From the NCBI RefSeq assembly GCF_004368965.1, contig NZ_SORO01000001.1, positions 992,001 through 1,056,000 on the forward strand: a stretch of DNA of 64,000 nt, read 5' to 3'. Origin of the DNA: Leptospira meyeri. GTDB lineage: Bacteria; Spirochaetota; Leptospiria; Leptospirales; Leptospiraceae. Under the pieces are notes generated by a model, which did no database searches, had not been told where the DNA came from, and worked only from the letters and a program-made list of their open reading frames with translations. This document shows, piece after piece, positions 38,025 through 46,786 of this stretch. The translations under genes and the position numbers were made by a program. The stretch's first letter is position 1. Each line of letters starts with the position of its first letter.

Positions 38025-39596
38025 TTATAAATTACCTTTGGATTTGGCCCACTCATTCCACTCTTTGGCTGTGCGAAATTTTTCTCCTGTCACAGCAGTG
38101 AGTGCATAGTAACTGAGTTTACGTTTTTCAGAATCATCACCGTTGGCATAAGCTAACAAAAGAGGAATGGATTTTTTATCTTTTCGTTTTGCAATTTCTT
38201 CCATCGCCGGCCTGTATACTTCGGCATTTTTTGATTTGGTTGCTTCTTCGATAATGAAACGAGCTTCTTCTGTAGGAATGAGTGCCACAGTAGATAGAAT
38301 TTGCGGAGCCATTTTGGGCCTATCAGCTAACAAACTTTTGAGTTTGGGAAGGCTTGTTGGATCGGCGATAGAACCAAGAGCTTCCAAAGCATACACCATT
38401 AATTTGGCATCACCCATATCAAGTGCTTTGATGAGATCAGGAACTGCTTCTTTGGCACCAAGGATACCGAGAGCCCAAGCAGAACCATAAGGCCCTTCTT
38501 TTTCCCCAGATAACAAAACCTTTCGAAGGACGGGAATGGAAGTTTTGTCTCCAATCCAACCTAGGGCTTCTGCAAAACTATCTCGCTCAGGTGTAGAAGT
38601 TTTTTCTAATAATTCTTCGATTCGTATCCGTCCTTCCTTATACCTTTGTCTACCAACAATCTTTGCTGCACTTCCCCAATTTTTGGTATCCTTTCCATTT
38701 AACAGACCAAAGGCTAACTTGGCTGCTTCTTTCGATGGGATCGAACAAAGTACGTCAGTCGCATAAAGTTTCGTTTCCGCATTTTCAGAGTTTAGGGATT
38801 GGAAAACTTTTGTAATCACAGAAGGATTTCCAATTTCAATGAGAGCCATGGATGCATTTTCTTTTCCTTTGCTATAGGGAAGATTCAGTGCATTTACAAG
38901 AACTTCATTGGCATTTTTTGCTTTGATTCGTCCAAGTGCCAGATAGGCCGCAGCAAGGGTAGGAGATTCATCTTGAATTTTTGTCAAACTTAACAAATAG
39001 GATTCGGAGGCAGAAATTTTTAGTTTTCCTAGTGCCATCGCATAGGTTTTGTCTTTTTCCCTATCTTTGTTTTTTAAAGCCAAACTTAAAACTTGAGGTC
39101 CAACTGAATTGGCTCCGATTTGAACCAACGCATCCACAACTTGCAAACGAAGCGTAGGATTACTATCATCTAACAAAGGATAAATTCTATTTCCCACAGA
39201 AGGATCTTTCATACGAGTGAGAGCATCCAAATAAACATCTTTCGGATTTTCAGAATCTGACCACATCAAATTGGCAATCGTTGTGGAAGATGATTTGTCT
39301 TTTAAATCACCAAGAGCAATGGCTGCACCTGCGCGGACCCCAGGTTCCGAGTCTTTTAAAAGTTTTTTTAATTTTGGAATGGCGGAACGAAATTCCCGGC
39401 TTCCCAATTGGATTGTTGCTTGGGATCTTGTAAAAGGATCAGATGAATCAAGAGCTTCCAAAAGTGATTCTGTTGGTTGTTCTTCTGGCACTGTTTCCAT
39501 GACAGGATTTGTATCCTCTTTTGTGGGAACGGGATCACAATTCAAAAAGAGAGTTAAGCTGAAAAAAAAAGAAAGAAAAATCCAAGTCTTTTGCAT
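38025..39596 (-). CDS. HEAT-repeat lipoprotein
   Basis: About 523 residues from the ATG at 39596 (MQKTWIFLSFFFSLTLFLNC); a TTG at 39605 is also in frame. Lipobox FLNC places the modified cysteine at residue 20. After a short linker, the mature part is about a dozen HEAT-like helix pairs with repeated D-x-x-(V/P)-x-x-(A/R) lines, for example LKDSEPGVRAGAAIALGDL and LDDSNPTLRLQVVDALVQIG. Such alpha solenoids bind proteins; the partner is unknown. Leptospires have several similar lipoproteins, some surface-exposed. A strong imperfect dyad lies 52 bases upstream of the start. Confidence 0.82.
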   Translation of the reverse strand: MQKTWIFLSFFFSLTLFLNCDPVPTKEDTNPVMETVPEEQPTESLLEALDSSDPFTRSQATIQLGSREFRSAIPKLKKLLKDSEPGVRAGAAIALGDLKDKSSSTTIANLMWSDSENPKDVYLDALTRMKDPSVGNRIYPLLDDSNPTLRLQVVDALVQIGANSVGPQVLSLALKNKDREKDKTYAMALGKLKISASESYLLSLTKIQDESPTLAAAYLALGRIKAKNANEVLVNALNLPYSKGKENASMALIEIGNPSVITKVFQSLNSENAETKLYATDVLCSIPSKEAAKLAFGLLNGKDTKNWGSAAKIVGRQRYKEGRIRIEELLEKTSTPERDSFAEALGWIGDKTSIPVLRKVLLSGEKEGPYGSAWALGILGAKEAVPDLIKALDMGDAKLMVYALEALGSIADPTSLPKLKSLLADRPKMAPQILSTVALIPTEEARFIIEEATKSKNAEVYRPAMEEIAKRKDKKSIPLLLAYANGDDSEKRKLSYYALTAVTGEKFRTAKEWNEWAKSKGNL

Positions 39597-39647
39597 GCCA
39601 GACAAATTTAGAATTTAAAAAGCCTGCCTTCAAGTGTTAATTCATAA

Positions 39648-39680
39648 GGAATGAGTGAATTTTTAAGGTTCACACATTCC
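39648..39680. repeat. Long imperfect inverted repeat before the HEAT gene
   Basis: Arms GGAATG-A-GTGAA and TTCAC-A-CATTCC pair over 11 of 12 positions (one A/A mismatch) around a nine-base loop. No T run follows on the minus strand; on the plus strand CTTACTCAG and six T come ten bases later. It could be an operator for the HEAT gene or an RNA hairpin ending the DUF1111 transcript. Confidence 0.5.
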
Positions 39681-39708
39681 CTTACTCAGTTTTTTCTAAC
39701 GAAAACAA

Positions 39709-41223
39709 TTATAATGATAACAAAAATCGTATCAGACCTGCACGTTCTGATACATTCAGTGCTAAAAAATATTTTTTGCTTTTTTCTGCTTCTCCACCAT
39801 GCCAGAGGATCGCTTCATCCAAAGTTTTAGCTCTCCCATCATGTAAATAACGAGCTTTTCCATTCACCGTTCCCAAAAGCCCTATCCCCCAGAGTGGGGC
39901 CGTTCTCCACTCTGTTTCTGTTGCTTCACCATCCGCTTTGCCATCACTTAATGCTTCACCCATATCATGCAAAAGAAGGTCGGTATAAGGACGAATGGTT
40001 TGATTGGCAAGTTGAGCAAAAGGAGTTTGATTTCCCGTTACCAGCTTTTCTGTATGACACTTGTGACACCCTGCTAGGAAAAAATGTTTTTTACCATTTA
40101 ATATTGCCGTCGTATTTGGGTTACGGCGGACAGGTACTGCAACCAATTGCATATACTTTGTGATGGCAGTGATTTTATCTTCTGAAACCTCAGGTTTACC
40201 ACCACCGATTGCATTGGCACATGAGGTTTGCGAAGATGAACAATTTTCGGAACCTAACATTGGACTTGTGATACCAATATCACCAGAAAAGGCCGCTGAA
40301 TTTTGACGTTTGAGACTGGGAGCGTTTGCTTTCCATCCAAACCGACCAAGAGACTTCCCACTCCCAGAAAGATCCCAGATCCAATTGGGCATTCCAGAAA
40401 TTCCATCTCCATCCAAATCCATTGGATCAGACCGACTTAAGATATTTTCTTCTGGTACCGATTCCAAAAGTCCAAGTCCTATGACCTGTTGTGTCAACCG
40501 AACAGAAGTTTTGTGATTTGGGTGAAGCGGACCGTAACCGAGCCCACTAAATACCAAATTTGGTTTTCTCAGAGAATAAGTATTACCATCCTGATATTTT
40601 CCATCAATAGTATCATATTCAAAATGGACAGTGCCTTCTGGAGCCACACCAGCGACTGCATTTGGTTGGAATTGAGTTCCATAGACTGGTTCAGGATCAT
40701 TCCCTTTTGCTCCAACACCTAACCTTACCAAGGTGAAAACCAAAGGGTCTCCATCGTCTTCCACTGCCCTTCCGTTTCCTATATGACATCCCAAACAAGA
40801 ATTTGTATGGAAGAAAGGTCCAAGTCCATCACGATCAGGAAGACTAGCCGAAAAACCTGCAGTCCACGGCACTTCAAATACTGCTTGGCCCACCGTAAAA
40901 TCAGAGATTGTATTTAATGGCGAATTTTTTCCGAACTGGAGAAAAGCGCGGGCATCCGTCACAAAACTTGTCATTGCCCTTCCGCCCGAAAGTTCTTCTC
41001 CCTCTTCATAATCCCATGGGTTTCGGTTGGTTTGGACTAGCCCAAGTAAGGCCAAACAGGAACCATCTTCACATAATTTTTTCTCTTTCTCACATCCCAT
41101 TACGGATGAGGAATAAACAATTTCGGATAACCCCACTCCTGTAGGACATGTATTTGTTTCAACAAATGCACATCCAAAATAGAAAGTGAATGATAGAAAA
41201 AATAGAATTAATAATTTTCTCAT
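39709..41223 (-). CDS. DUF1111 di-haem cytochrome-like lipoprotein
   Basis: About 504 residues from the ATG at 41223; GTG and TTG alternatives lie a few codons upstream. A signal sequence ends FYFGC, so probably a lipoprotein. Two haem-binding motifs, CLGCH (in NSCLGCHIGNGRA) and CHKCH (in AGCHKCHTEK), and the DUF1111 landmarks LLHDMGEALSDG, EWRTAPLWGIG and YLHDGRAKTLDEAILWHGGEA are present. The family is related to di-haem peroxidases and is often next to imelysin genes; the reaction is not established. It lies 26 bases after the RCC1 gene; a paralogue is at 46787. Confidence 0.88.
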   Translation of the reverse strand: MRKLLILFFLSFTFYFGCAFVETNTCPTGVGLSEIVYSSSVMGCEKEKKLCEDGSCLALLGLVQTNRNPWDYEEGEELSGGRAMTSFVTDARAFLQFGKNSPLNTISDFTVGQAVFEVPWTAGFSASLPDRDGLGPFFHTNSCLGCHIGNGRAVEDDGDPLVFTLVRLGVGAKGNDPEPVYGTQFQPNAVAGVAPEGTVHFEYDTIDGKYQDGNTYSLRKPNLVFSGLGYGPLHPNHKTSVRLTQQVIGLGLLESVPEENILSRSDPMDLDGDGISGMPNWIWDLSGSGKSLGRFGWKANAPSLKRQNSAAFSGDIGITSPMLGSENCSSSQTSCANAIGGGKPEVSEDKITAITKYMQLVAVPVRRNPNTTAILNGKKHFFLAGCHKCHTEKLVTGNQTPFAQLANQTIRPYTDLLLHDMGEALSDGKADGEATETEWRTAPLWGIGLLGTVNGKARYLHDGRAKTLDEAILWHGGEAEKSKKYFLALNVSERAGLIRFLLSL

Positions 41224-41249
41224 TTGCACCAATGAAAATCAAACATCAA

Positions 41250-42347
41250 TTAATCGGGAATGGTGAGATAAATTGGTGTTGTGGCAGCCCAAGTTTCTTG
41301 GAGATCGGCACGACCAATGGAACCTTTAAAGTTCCAACCCCAACCATACAAAGATCCAGACTTTAAGATTGCGAAATTATGAAGTGCTCCACATCCAAAA
41401 TACTGGATGTCCCTGACACCAACAACGATGTCTCCAGGAGTATACAATTTTGCCGGAGTGGTAAGTCCTGTTCCCAAATTCCCACTGGAATTGGCCCCCC
41501 AACCTTTTACTGTTCCGTCACTGAGAATGGCGAAACTTTGAGTTCCATTTGCCCATACAGAAACCACATTGTAAAGCCCTGTCACAAGTGTTGGAGTTGG
41601 AACCGGTGCAGGAGATCCAGTCCCACCAATCCCCAATTGCCCGCTCGAAGCAAGGCCCCAAGCATAAACAGTTCCATCAGTTTTGAGTGCGAGGATATGG
41701 TCTCTACCATTAGCAATATGAACAATCCCCGATAAAGAAGGAACTTTTTTGGGAGTTGAGTTTACTTCAGTCGATGTACCAATGACTCCATCTCCTAAAT
41801 TCCCATATTGGTCTCTACCCCAAACATATACATCACCTGACTTTGTCAAGGCTGCCGAATGTTCTGAACCTGCAATTACTTGGATTACATCATTAGGTAA
41901 TCCTATCACAGCCACTGGACTTGAAGAATAGGTTCCCGTTCCGCCGGCTCCATTTCCTAATTGACCAACAGAGTTCAAACCAAAGCTAACAACCGTTCCA
42001 TCAGACTTTAATACAACTGCATGGTCATAACCGTAAACACCCATGACAGCATTTGTAATTCCAGGCACCTTTCTTGGAGGATTTCTTGGTCCGGCATCCG
42101 TGGCTGCAGTTTGTAAGTCTCCGGTATTTCCCATACCCAATTGGCCACTGCTATTGGCTCCCCAAGTCCAAACAGATCCGTCTTCTGTGATAGCAAGAGA
42201 ATTGTTTTGATTGAATCCAAGGGAAACAACATTTGCGATTGTTGAAAGTTTGGTTATGGTTGGATTGGTAAGGTCACCTGTTGAAGTTCCCGATCCAAGT
42301 TGTCCAAAATTATTTCGACCCCAAGTGTATAGGCTTCCATTCACCAC
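41250..42347 (-). CDS. RCC1-propeller half of a split lipoprotein gene
   Basis: Seven RCC1 repeats, for example GSLYTWGRNNFGQLGSG, GSVWTWGANSSGQLGMG, GTVVSFGLNSVGQLGNG, GDVYVWGRDQYGNLGDG and GSLYGWGWNFKGSIG, make a complete seven-bladed propeller. The listed start (GTG at 42347) is arbitrary: the same frame is open upstream to 42425 and encodes VGVSAKKTILTYFGNR, which directly continues the protein that ends at the TAA at 42428-42426. Alone it has no signal peptide, no good start and no ribosome site, so it is probably the dead C-terminal part of a larger lipoprotein gene, unless the stop is a sequencing error or is read through. Confidence 0.7.
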   Translation of the reverse strand: MVNGSLYTWGRNNFGQLGSGTSTGDLTNPTITKLSTIANVVSLGFNQNNSLAITEDGSVWTWGANSSGQLGMGNTGDLQTAATDAGPRNPPRKVPGITNAVMGVYGYDHAVVLKSDGTVVSFGLNSVGQLGNGAGGTGTYSSSPVAVIGLPNDVIQVIAGSEHSAALTKSGDVYVWGRDQYGNLGDGVIGTSTEVNSTPKKVPSLSGIVHIANGRDHILALKTDGTVYAWGLASSGQLGIGGTGSPAPVPTPTLVTGLYNVVSVWANGTQSFAILSDGTVKGWGANSSGNLGTGLTTPAKLYTPGDIVVGVRDIQYFGCGALHNFAILKSGSLYGWGWNFKGSIGRADLQETWAATTPIYLTIPD

Positions 42348-42425
42348 ATAACCAGAGTGAGACCCTCCCGCAGCAATTCGATTTCCAAAATACGTTAGGA
42401 TTGTTTTTTTAGCAGAAACTCCTAC

Positions 42426-43079
42426 TTAGTTTGTACAATGGATTTGAATCTTGTTGGAACCAAACACTGGTTTGATGGAAAGAGAAGATGTGACCTCCCC
42501 TTTTCCGACATTAAAACTATTTTTTTCTGTTTTGTTTTGTAAAACTTGGCAAGTTAAAGAATCAGAAGTTTTTATATTCAGTGTCAGATCATAAGTTTTG
42601 ACAATGCTTCCATCCTTGGGAGAAAGGATTTCAAATTTCGATCCGACTTGGCGTTCGTTGGCAAGAGATACGAGAAAAATTTTGTCAGTCAAATGAGAAA
42701 TATCTTCAATGGAAGGTTCCAAGTTTTCCGCAGAAGAAATCTTAAACGATCCGAGTAATTTCCCATTAGCATCCTTCACTAAAATCTCAAAAGTTCCCGA
42801 ACCTAAAGAAAGTTGCCAGCCTCCGGTTTCAGTTGTATTGGCAAGGGAACGTGAAGATGAGGAACGAAGATTTGCCGAAGTGGCCATCTCCAAACTGGCA
42901 TTGGGAATGGGACTCCCTGCTCCGTCCGTAAGAGTCCCTGAAATTGTGGCAAGGTTGAGGCTAAAACCAAGCAAAGCGAGAGCACTCGGGTCAGCCTCTT
43001 TCGATTTGCATTGAGTTACCAAACTTAAAGTGATACAAGCAAACAAGAAGGACTTGAGGAAATTTCTGTTTTTGTTCAT
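42426..43079 (-). CDS. Lipoprotein, N-terminal half of the split RCC1 gene
   Basis: 217 residues from the ATG at 43079, preceded by AGGAGA nine bases upstream. The signal MNKNRNFLKSFLFACITLSL ends LVTQC with the lipobox cysteine at residue 24. A carboxypeptidase-regulatory-like domain (ATISGTLTDGAGSPIPNASL, then GTFEILVKDANGKLLGSF) is followed by an Ig-like domain cut off at KIQIHCTN by TAA. The Ig domain lacks its last strands, which are found in frame after the stop. The ORF can extend upstream to 43241, but that runs through a terminator and is not coding. Confidence 0.75.
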   Translation of the reverse strand: MNKNRNFLKSFLFACITLSLVTQCKSKEADPSALALLGFSLNLATISGTLTDGAGSPIPNASLEMATSANLRSSSSRSLANTTETGGWQLSLGSGTFEILVKDANGKLLGSFKISSAENLEPSIEDISHLTDKIFLVSLANERQVGSKFEILSPKDGSIVKTYDLTLNIKTSDSLTCQVLQNKTEKNSFNVGKGEVTSSLSIKPVFGSNKIQIHCTN

Positions 43080-43133
43080 AGAATCTGTTCTCCTAAGAGG
43101 GTCGAGAAGGCACTGATACCGAGTCTCAAATTC

Positions 43134-43162
43134 ATCTATTTTTTGAACGTCGTTCCTGTCAA
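43134..43162 (-). promoter_or_regulatory. Promoter with GAAC-N3-GTTC dyad, split lipoprotein gene
   Basis: TTGACA (-35, 43162 to 43157) and ATAGAT (-10, 43139 to 43134) are spaced 17 bases. Between them lies GAAC-GAC-GTTC followed by an A run; on the plus strand ATTTTTTGAAC-N3-GTTC. The same 11-mer and half-site occur at 45321 before the imelysin operon. Confidence 0.5.
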
Positions 43163-43205
43163 GCACAGCGAAAATTTTTGAGTCAGGGGAGGAAAATGGA
43201 AGGGC

Positions 43206-43231
43206 AAAAAAAAAGAGGACATAAGGTCCTC
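43206..43231 (-). terminator. Intrinsic terminator after the membrane-anchored protein gene
   Basis: On the minus strand GAGGAC/GTCCTC form a six-pair stem with a five-base loop, followed by nine T. It lies 34 bases past the stop of the gene at 43265 and separates it from the lipoprotein gene at 43079. Confidence 0.85.
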
Positions 43232-43264
43232 CTTTTAACATTTAACGCAAGTTAGGAGAGTGGT

Positions 43265-43942
43265 CTACGAGTTCGGAACTTGGCTTCTCACCTCTTTTAA
43301 ACTACTCAGTTCTTTTTTCCAAAGGCTAAGGTCTTTTTCAGCAGATTGTTTTACTTCTCCGGAAGGATGTTTGTTTTCGATCCAATACTCAACCATTTGG
43401 ATTCTGGATTCCAATTCGTTGATCTTAAAATCAAAATAAGCTTTTTGGGTTTTGGCAGAAGGTCTTTCTGTAGCACCCGGCTCTTCCGCTGATGGTTTGT
43501 CTGACCATTTCTCTTTGGAAATAGAAGCAGAAATACTGGCATCCATTGCAGTGAAAGAATCCAACATCTCCAAATGTTCCTTCTCTTCCGACTCAGTCAT
43601 TCGTGATTTAATTTCACGAGGAATGTAGAAATTTTTTGGATACTTGGCCGCAAAATCTCTCCATTCTTCTTTGATCTCTTCCTTACGATTAGGTTTTTTC
43701 TCTAAAGCAAACGGCCAAAGTACCTCAGCTTGTGCCAATTCCAATTCTTCTGGATTGGGAGCGTCGGCAAACTCTGGATCGTCAAACAACGACTTGGCGT
43801 GACTTTCTGTTTTTCCGAAATCGGAATCGGCGACTTCTGCCTGTTTGTTTGTTTTGTGAGATGAAAATTTCCATACCACAAAAGCAAACAACACTAAAAG
43901 AAATCCACAAACCGAAATGATACCTATAAACCGTTTGCTCAT
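43265..43942 (-). CDS. Membrane-anchored protein of unknown function
   Basis: 225 residues. A single N-terminal membrane helix (residues about 5-26, FIGIISVCGFLLVLFAFVVW) acts as an anchor; there is no lipobox. The rest is highly charged and helical, with a coiled-coil-like C-terminus (FKINELESRIQMVEYWIENK). I recognise no family. It follows the SGNH hydrolase gene by 11 bases and is closed by a strong terminator, so the two form an operon. A periplasmic scaffold for the hydrolase is conceivable but not supported by motifs. Confidence 0.65.
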   Translation of the reverse strand: MSKRFIGIISVCGFLLVLFAFVVWKFSSHKTNKQAEVADSDFGKTESHAKSLFDDPEFADAPNPEELELAQAEVLWPFALEKKPNRKEEIKEEWRDFAAKYPKNFYIPREIKSRMTESEEKEHLEMLDSFTAMDASISASISKEKWSDKPSAEEPGATERPSAKTQKAYFDFKINELESRIQMVEYWIENKHPSGEVKQSAEKDLSLWKKELSSLKEVRSQVPNS

Positions 43943-43953
43943 CGTTTAACCTC

Positions 43954-45219
43954 TTATGTAAAGATAGAAATTACCCAAGAAATTGCCTGACCAAAGATAT
44001 TTTCTGTCAGGAATTTTTTTAAGTCCACAGGGTTTCTATTGAGTGAGTCATAATACCATGCAGTATATTCACTTACTTGCGGAATTGCGTATCCATAACG
44101 AGAGTTAATTGCTTTGATCAACTCATTAGCAAATAATGAATGACCATACATATTCGGGTGAACACCATCTAAACCGAAAACCCCAGGTTGGTTTGGAAGT
44201 GGCCAATTTGCTCTCGCATTTCCAGGAGACCATCCAGATTCACTACGAATCGGTCTTCCGTTTTCCTTTAAATCATCAAAAATCACACGCAAATCAGCAA
44301 CGGCAAATCGCATTGTCGCAGCTTGCGCTTTGATTTCGTTATTTAACATATTCAAGAAAGTGGAAATTGTTGAGATCTCATTTGCATCCAATACTTGGTT
44401 TGGATCAGATACAGAATTTCTAAAGAAAGCTTTGAGTCCTGTATAGTTTGCTCGTCCATTTGGATCTTTATAGTTTTCCAAAAATGCAATGGCTGTTACG
44501 TTTGGAACAGTAAAAAGAACTCCACCTTGTAAACTTCCCATAGCAGACATTCTGCGGAAAAATTCACGGATATCTCTTTTGAATCTAGCTTCATCCAAAC
44601 AGTCAGTAGATGTATGAAGGGCAGTACAAAGAACGTGGTTAGCTCCAGCAGATCCAAATAAGAAAGTAGGTTTTACTTTTTCCATTACTTGGGTTTGTGT
44701 TCCTGCATCCCGGAGACCAAATCGGTGAAACTTGTCTGGTTCTTGGCAATCTGCAACTGTGACCCAACGGTAAGTATACCAGTACCACTTTGCCCAGTAC
44801 CATTCTTTTTCTTGTTTGGTGGCCGTGATGTCTTCACATTTACCAGAAGTCTTTAAGAGGCTTGTATACTCTGCTCCTGTAATCCCCGCATGTGTTGGCA
44901 AAGATACTGTGGAGCCATTTCCACCAATGATACTTTCAGCGATACAGAAAATACCGCAGTCCCATTTCAGTACATCCTCTAAGTTAACAAAAGGTCCTTT
45001 CAAAACATTGTAAGAAACAGAAGCACCAGCTTGTTTGCTCACAAGCACAGGGTATGCCCAATCTTGTGTTTTTTTCTCTACGGTGACCCCGAAGAAACCT
45101 TGGCTCAGGGAATCCCCGACAACCCCTACTCGTTGGAACATTTGGCTTTGCGTCTGCGCAGAGAGTGAGCCTGCGAAAACCAAGGACAATGCCAATCCTA
45201 GAATTCTATTTGTGTTCAT
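43954..45219 (-). CDS. Secreted SGNH (GDSL-type) hydrolase
   Basis: 421 residues from the ATG at 45219, which has GGGAGG four to five bases upstream; a longer frame to 45249 is unlikely. Signal peptide about 1-22 ending SLSAQ. Block [14 protein letters not shown] provides the catalytic serine, and [13 protein letters not shown] gives the aspartate-histidine pair near the C-terminus. The asparagine block is unusual: [11 protein letters not shown], in place of GxND. The family cleaves ester bonds of lipids or sugars; the substrate here is unknown. Cysteines in CGIFC and CEDI may form disulphides. Divergent from the imelysin operon. Confidence 0.8.
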   Translation of the reverse strand: MNTNRILGLALSLVFAGSLSAQTQSQMFQRVGVVGDSLSQGFFGVTVEKKTQDWAYPVLVSKQAGASVSYNVLKGPFVNLEDVLKWDCGIFCIAESIIGGNGSTVSLPTHAGITGAEYTSLLKTSGKCEDITATKQEKEWYWAKWYWYTYRWVTVADCQEPDKFHRFGLRDAGTQTQVMEKVKPTFLFGSAGANHVLCTALHTSTDCLDEARFKRDIREFFRRMSAMGSLQGGVLFTVPNVTAIAFLENYKDPNGRANYTGLKAFFRNSVSDPNQVLDANEISTISTFLNMLNNEIKAQAATMRFAVADLRVIFDDLKENGRPIRSESGWSPGNARANWPLPNQPGVFGLDGVHPNMYGHSLFANELIKAINSRYGYAIPQVSEYTAWYYDSLNRNPVDLKKFLTENIFGQAISWVISIFT

Positions 45220-45267
45220 ATTTCCTCCCAATCGGAACATTTTTAACATATTTTAGACAATTGCCAC

Positions 45268-45297
45268 ATAATTAAGGCTTTTTGAACAAGTGTCAAA
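45268..45297 (-). promoter_or_regulatory. Candidate promoter of the SGNH hydrolase gene
   Basis: TTGACA (-35, 45296 to 45291) and AATTAT (-10, about 45273 to 45268) with 17-base spacing, followed by an AT-rich leader to the ATG at 45219. On the plus strand TTTTTGAACA overlaps the -35 and spacer and repeats the motif found at 45321 and 43138. Confidence 0.45.
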
Positions 45298-45320
45298 TAA
45301 TTTATTTCCGAACCATTGAG

Positions 45321-45339
45321 ATTTTTTGAACAAAGTTCA
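45321..45339. promoter_or_regulatory. GAAC-N3-GTTC dyad shared with the split lipoprotein promoter
   Basis: ATTTTTTGAAC-AAA-GTTCA: perfect TGAAC/GTTCA arms around AAA. The 11-mer ATTTTTTGAAC and the GTTC half with three-base spacing recur at 43138-43155. Possible regulator site for the divergent SGNH and imelysin transcripts. Confidence 0.45.
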
Positions 45340-45437
45340 TTAACTGGTCAGAAGTTGGAGCTCTGATAAATATCAACCGGGACAAAAATAAAACCATTTG
45401 CTCTCAATACGGGCTTTACGAACGTTGTTTAAATGAC

Positions 45438-45456
45438 AATGAGAACTAATCTCATT
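45438..45456. promoter_or_regulatory. Fur-box-like palindrome before the imelysin operon
   Basis: AATGAGA-ACTAA-TCTCATT: perfect seven-base arms around five bases. It matches the common Fur box form AATGAGAAT-N-ATTCTCATT at 16 of 18 positions. It lies 22 bases before the ATG at 45478, in the expected promoter or 5' leader. Confidence 0.6.
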
Positions 45457-45477
45457 CGCAAAGGAGATATACGCCCT

Positions 45478-46770
45478 ATGACGTTGATGCGAAATCTATC
45501 ATTCGTACTTTCACTTGGCCTTGTGCTAAATTATTGTACTCCTGAATCCGAAAACTCAGAAGCCGGGCTTCTGGCTGCCCTAGCTCTTGCGGGGAGTGCA
45601 CCCAACCAATCGGCTTTTCTCGAAACCTATTCGCAAATTGCATTCCAAAACTATAGCGATGCATATACAGATGTAGTGGCCCTTAGGCAAAAAGTGGCAA
45701 CTTTTACGGCAAAAGCGTCCCCTTCTCTTACGGAACTCAATGAAATCAAAACCTATTGGAGAAAGGCAAGAAGGAGTTACTTACAAACGGAGATCTTTCG
45801 TTTTAGCCAAGGACCAATCGATAACCCAGCTCTAACAGGTGGGGTGGAACTTGAGCCGTTGATGAATGCTTGGCCCCTGGATGAAGGTTATATTGATACA
45901 GTAATCCTAACAAATCCAATCACGAAACAAGGATTAATCGATGCAAATGAAGGAGATTGTTCTGGCGGAACTTGTCCTGATGGCGATACTGCAAAAAATA
46001 TTTCAGTCGGTTGGCATGCCATTGAATATCTGCTATGGGGTGCTGATGCTGCAAATAACTTCACACCGGGTAATACCATCACACAAACCAACTTCACAAC
46101 TGCCAATGGGGCAGGAAATGCCGCAGCAAAGCGATCCGCTTATCTTTTGTATGCCACAGAAATTCTGGAAGCACACCTCCTTCAGTTGAAAAATGCCTGG
46201 GACCCAAGTCTGTCGAATTCCTATGTAAACAAATTCAAATCGAGTCCAACATCCTTTGAAAATGTCTTACGTGGGATTGCAAAATTTGCTGGTGGGGAAT
46301 GGGGAGGAGAAAGAATGACCGGAGTATTCGGTGGAGAACAAGAAGAAGAACACTCTTGTTTTTCCGATAACACAAAGGCAGACTTTTACTTCGATGCAAA
46401 AGGACTCGATAATCTTTTTAATGGTTCCTATTCGGGTTCACAAACAATCACAGGGTATGGACTAAAAAACCTACTTGGTAAAGAAACCAGTTACATTAAC
46501 GAACGGATTGGTACTGCTGAACTATTTTGTTTGAATGAATTTACAGAAGATGTTTCCCTAAACCAAGCTTGTAATAGTTCCATCATTTCCAGTCGTTTTG
46601 ATCGGATGATTGCTACAGTCAATGTACCTGGTTCTACAACAGAAAATGAGGACTACAACATCTTTCGATATCAAATCCAACCAGCAGTACAAGAAATCGC
46701 AAAAGCGATGCAAAGAGCTGCGGCAAGTTACGGAGTCTCCATTGGCGATGATGGATTAGTTCTCGAATAA
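45478..46770 (+). CDS. Imelysin-family lipoprotein 1
   Basis: 430 residues from the ATG at 45478, with AAGGAG about 11 bases upstream; the frame extends to 45433 through the Fur-like site. Signal and lipobox LVLNYC (cysteine about residue 20). The imelysin signature GWHAIEYLLWG (GxHxxE) is intact, with a later EEHSCFSDNTK segment. Imelysins (M75, ICMP, related to EfeO) are periplasmic or surface proteins tied to iron uptake; metallopeptidase activity is debated. First gene of a five-gene run to 53127, with 16 bases to the DUF1111 gene. Confidence 0.9.
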   Translation: MTLMRNLSFVLSLGLVLNYCTPESENSEAGLLAALALAGSAPNQSAFLETYSQIAFQNYSDAYTDVVALRQKVATFTAKASPSLTELNEIKTYWRKARRSYLQTEIFRFSQGPIDNPALTGGVELEPLMNAWPLDEGYIDTVILTNPITKQGLIDANEGDCSGGTCPDGDTAKNISVGWHAIEYLLWGADAANNFTPGNTITQTNFTTANGAGNAAAKRSAYLLYATEILEAHLLQLKNAWDPSLSNSYVNKFKSSPTSFENVLRGIAKFAGGEWGGERMTGVFGGEQEEEHSCFSDNTKADFYFDAKGLDNLFNGSYSGSQTITGYGLKNLLGKETSYINERIGTAELFCLNEFTEDVSLNQACNSSIISSRFDRMIATVNVPGSTTENEDYNIFRYQIQPAVQEIAKAMQRAAASYGVSIGDDGLVLE

Positions 46771-46786
46771 ACGAAAAAATATATAA

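Noticed and set aside
43080..43241. Upstream extension of the split lipoprotein ORF
   Set aside because: Runs through a promoter and the terminator at 43206-43231 and lacks a ribosome site; ATG at 43079 has AGGAGA and a clean signal peptide.
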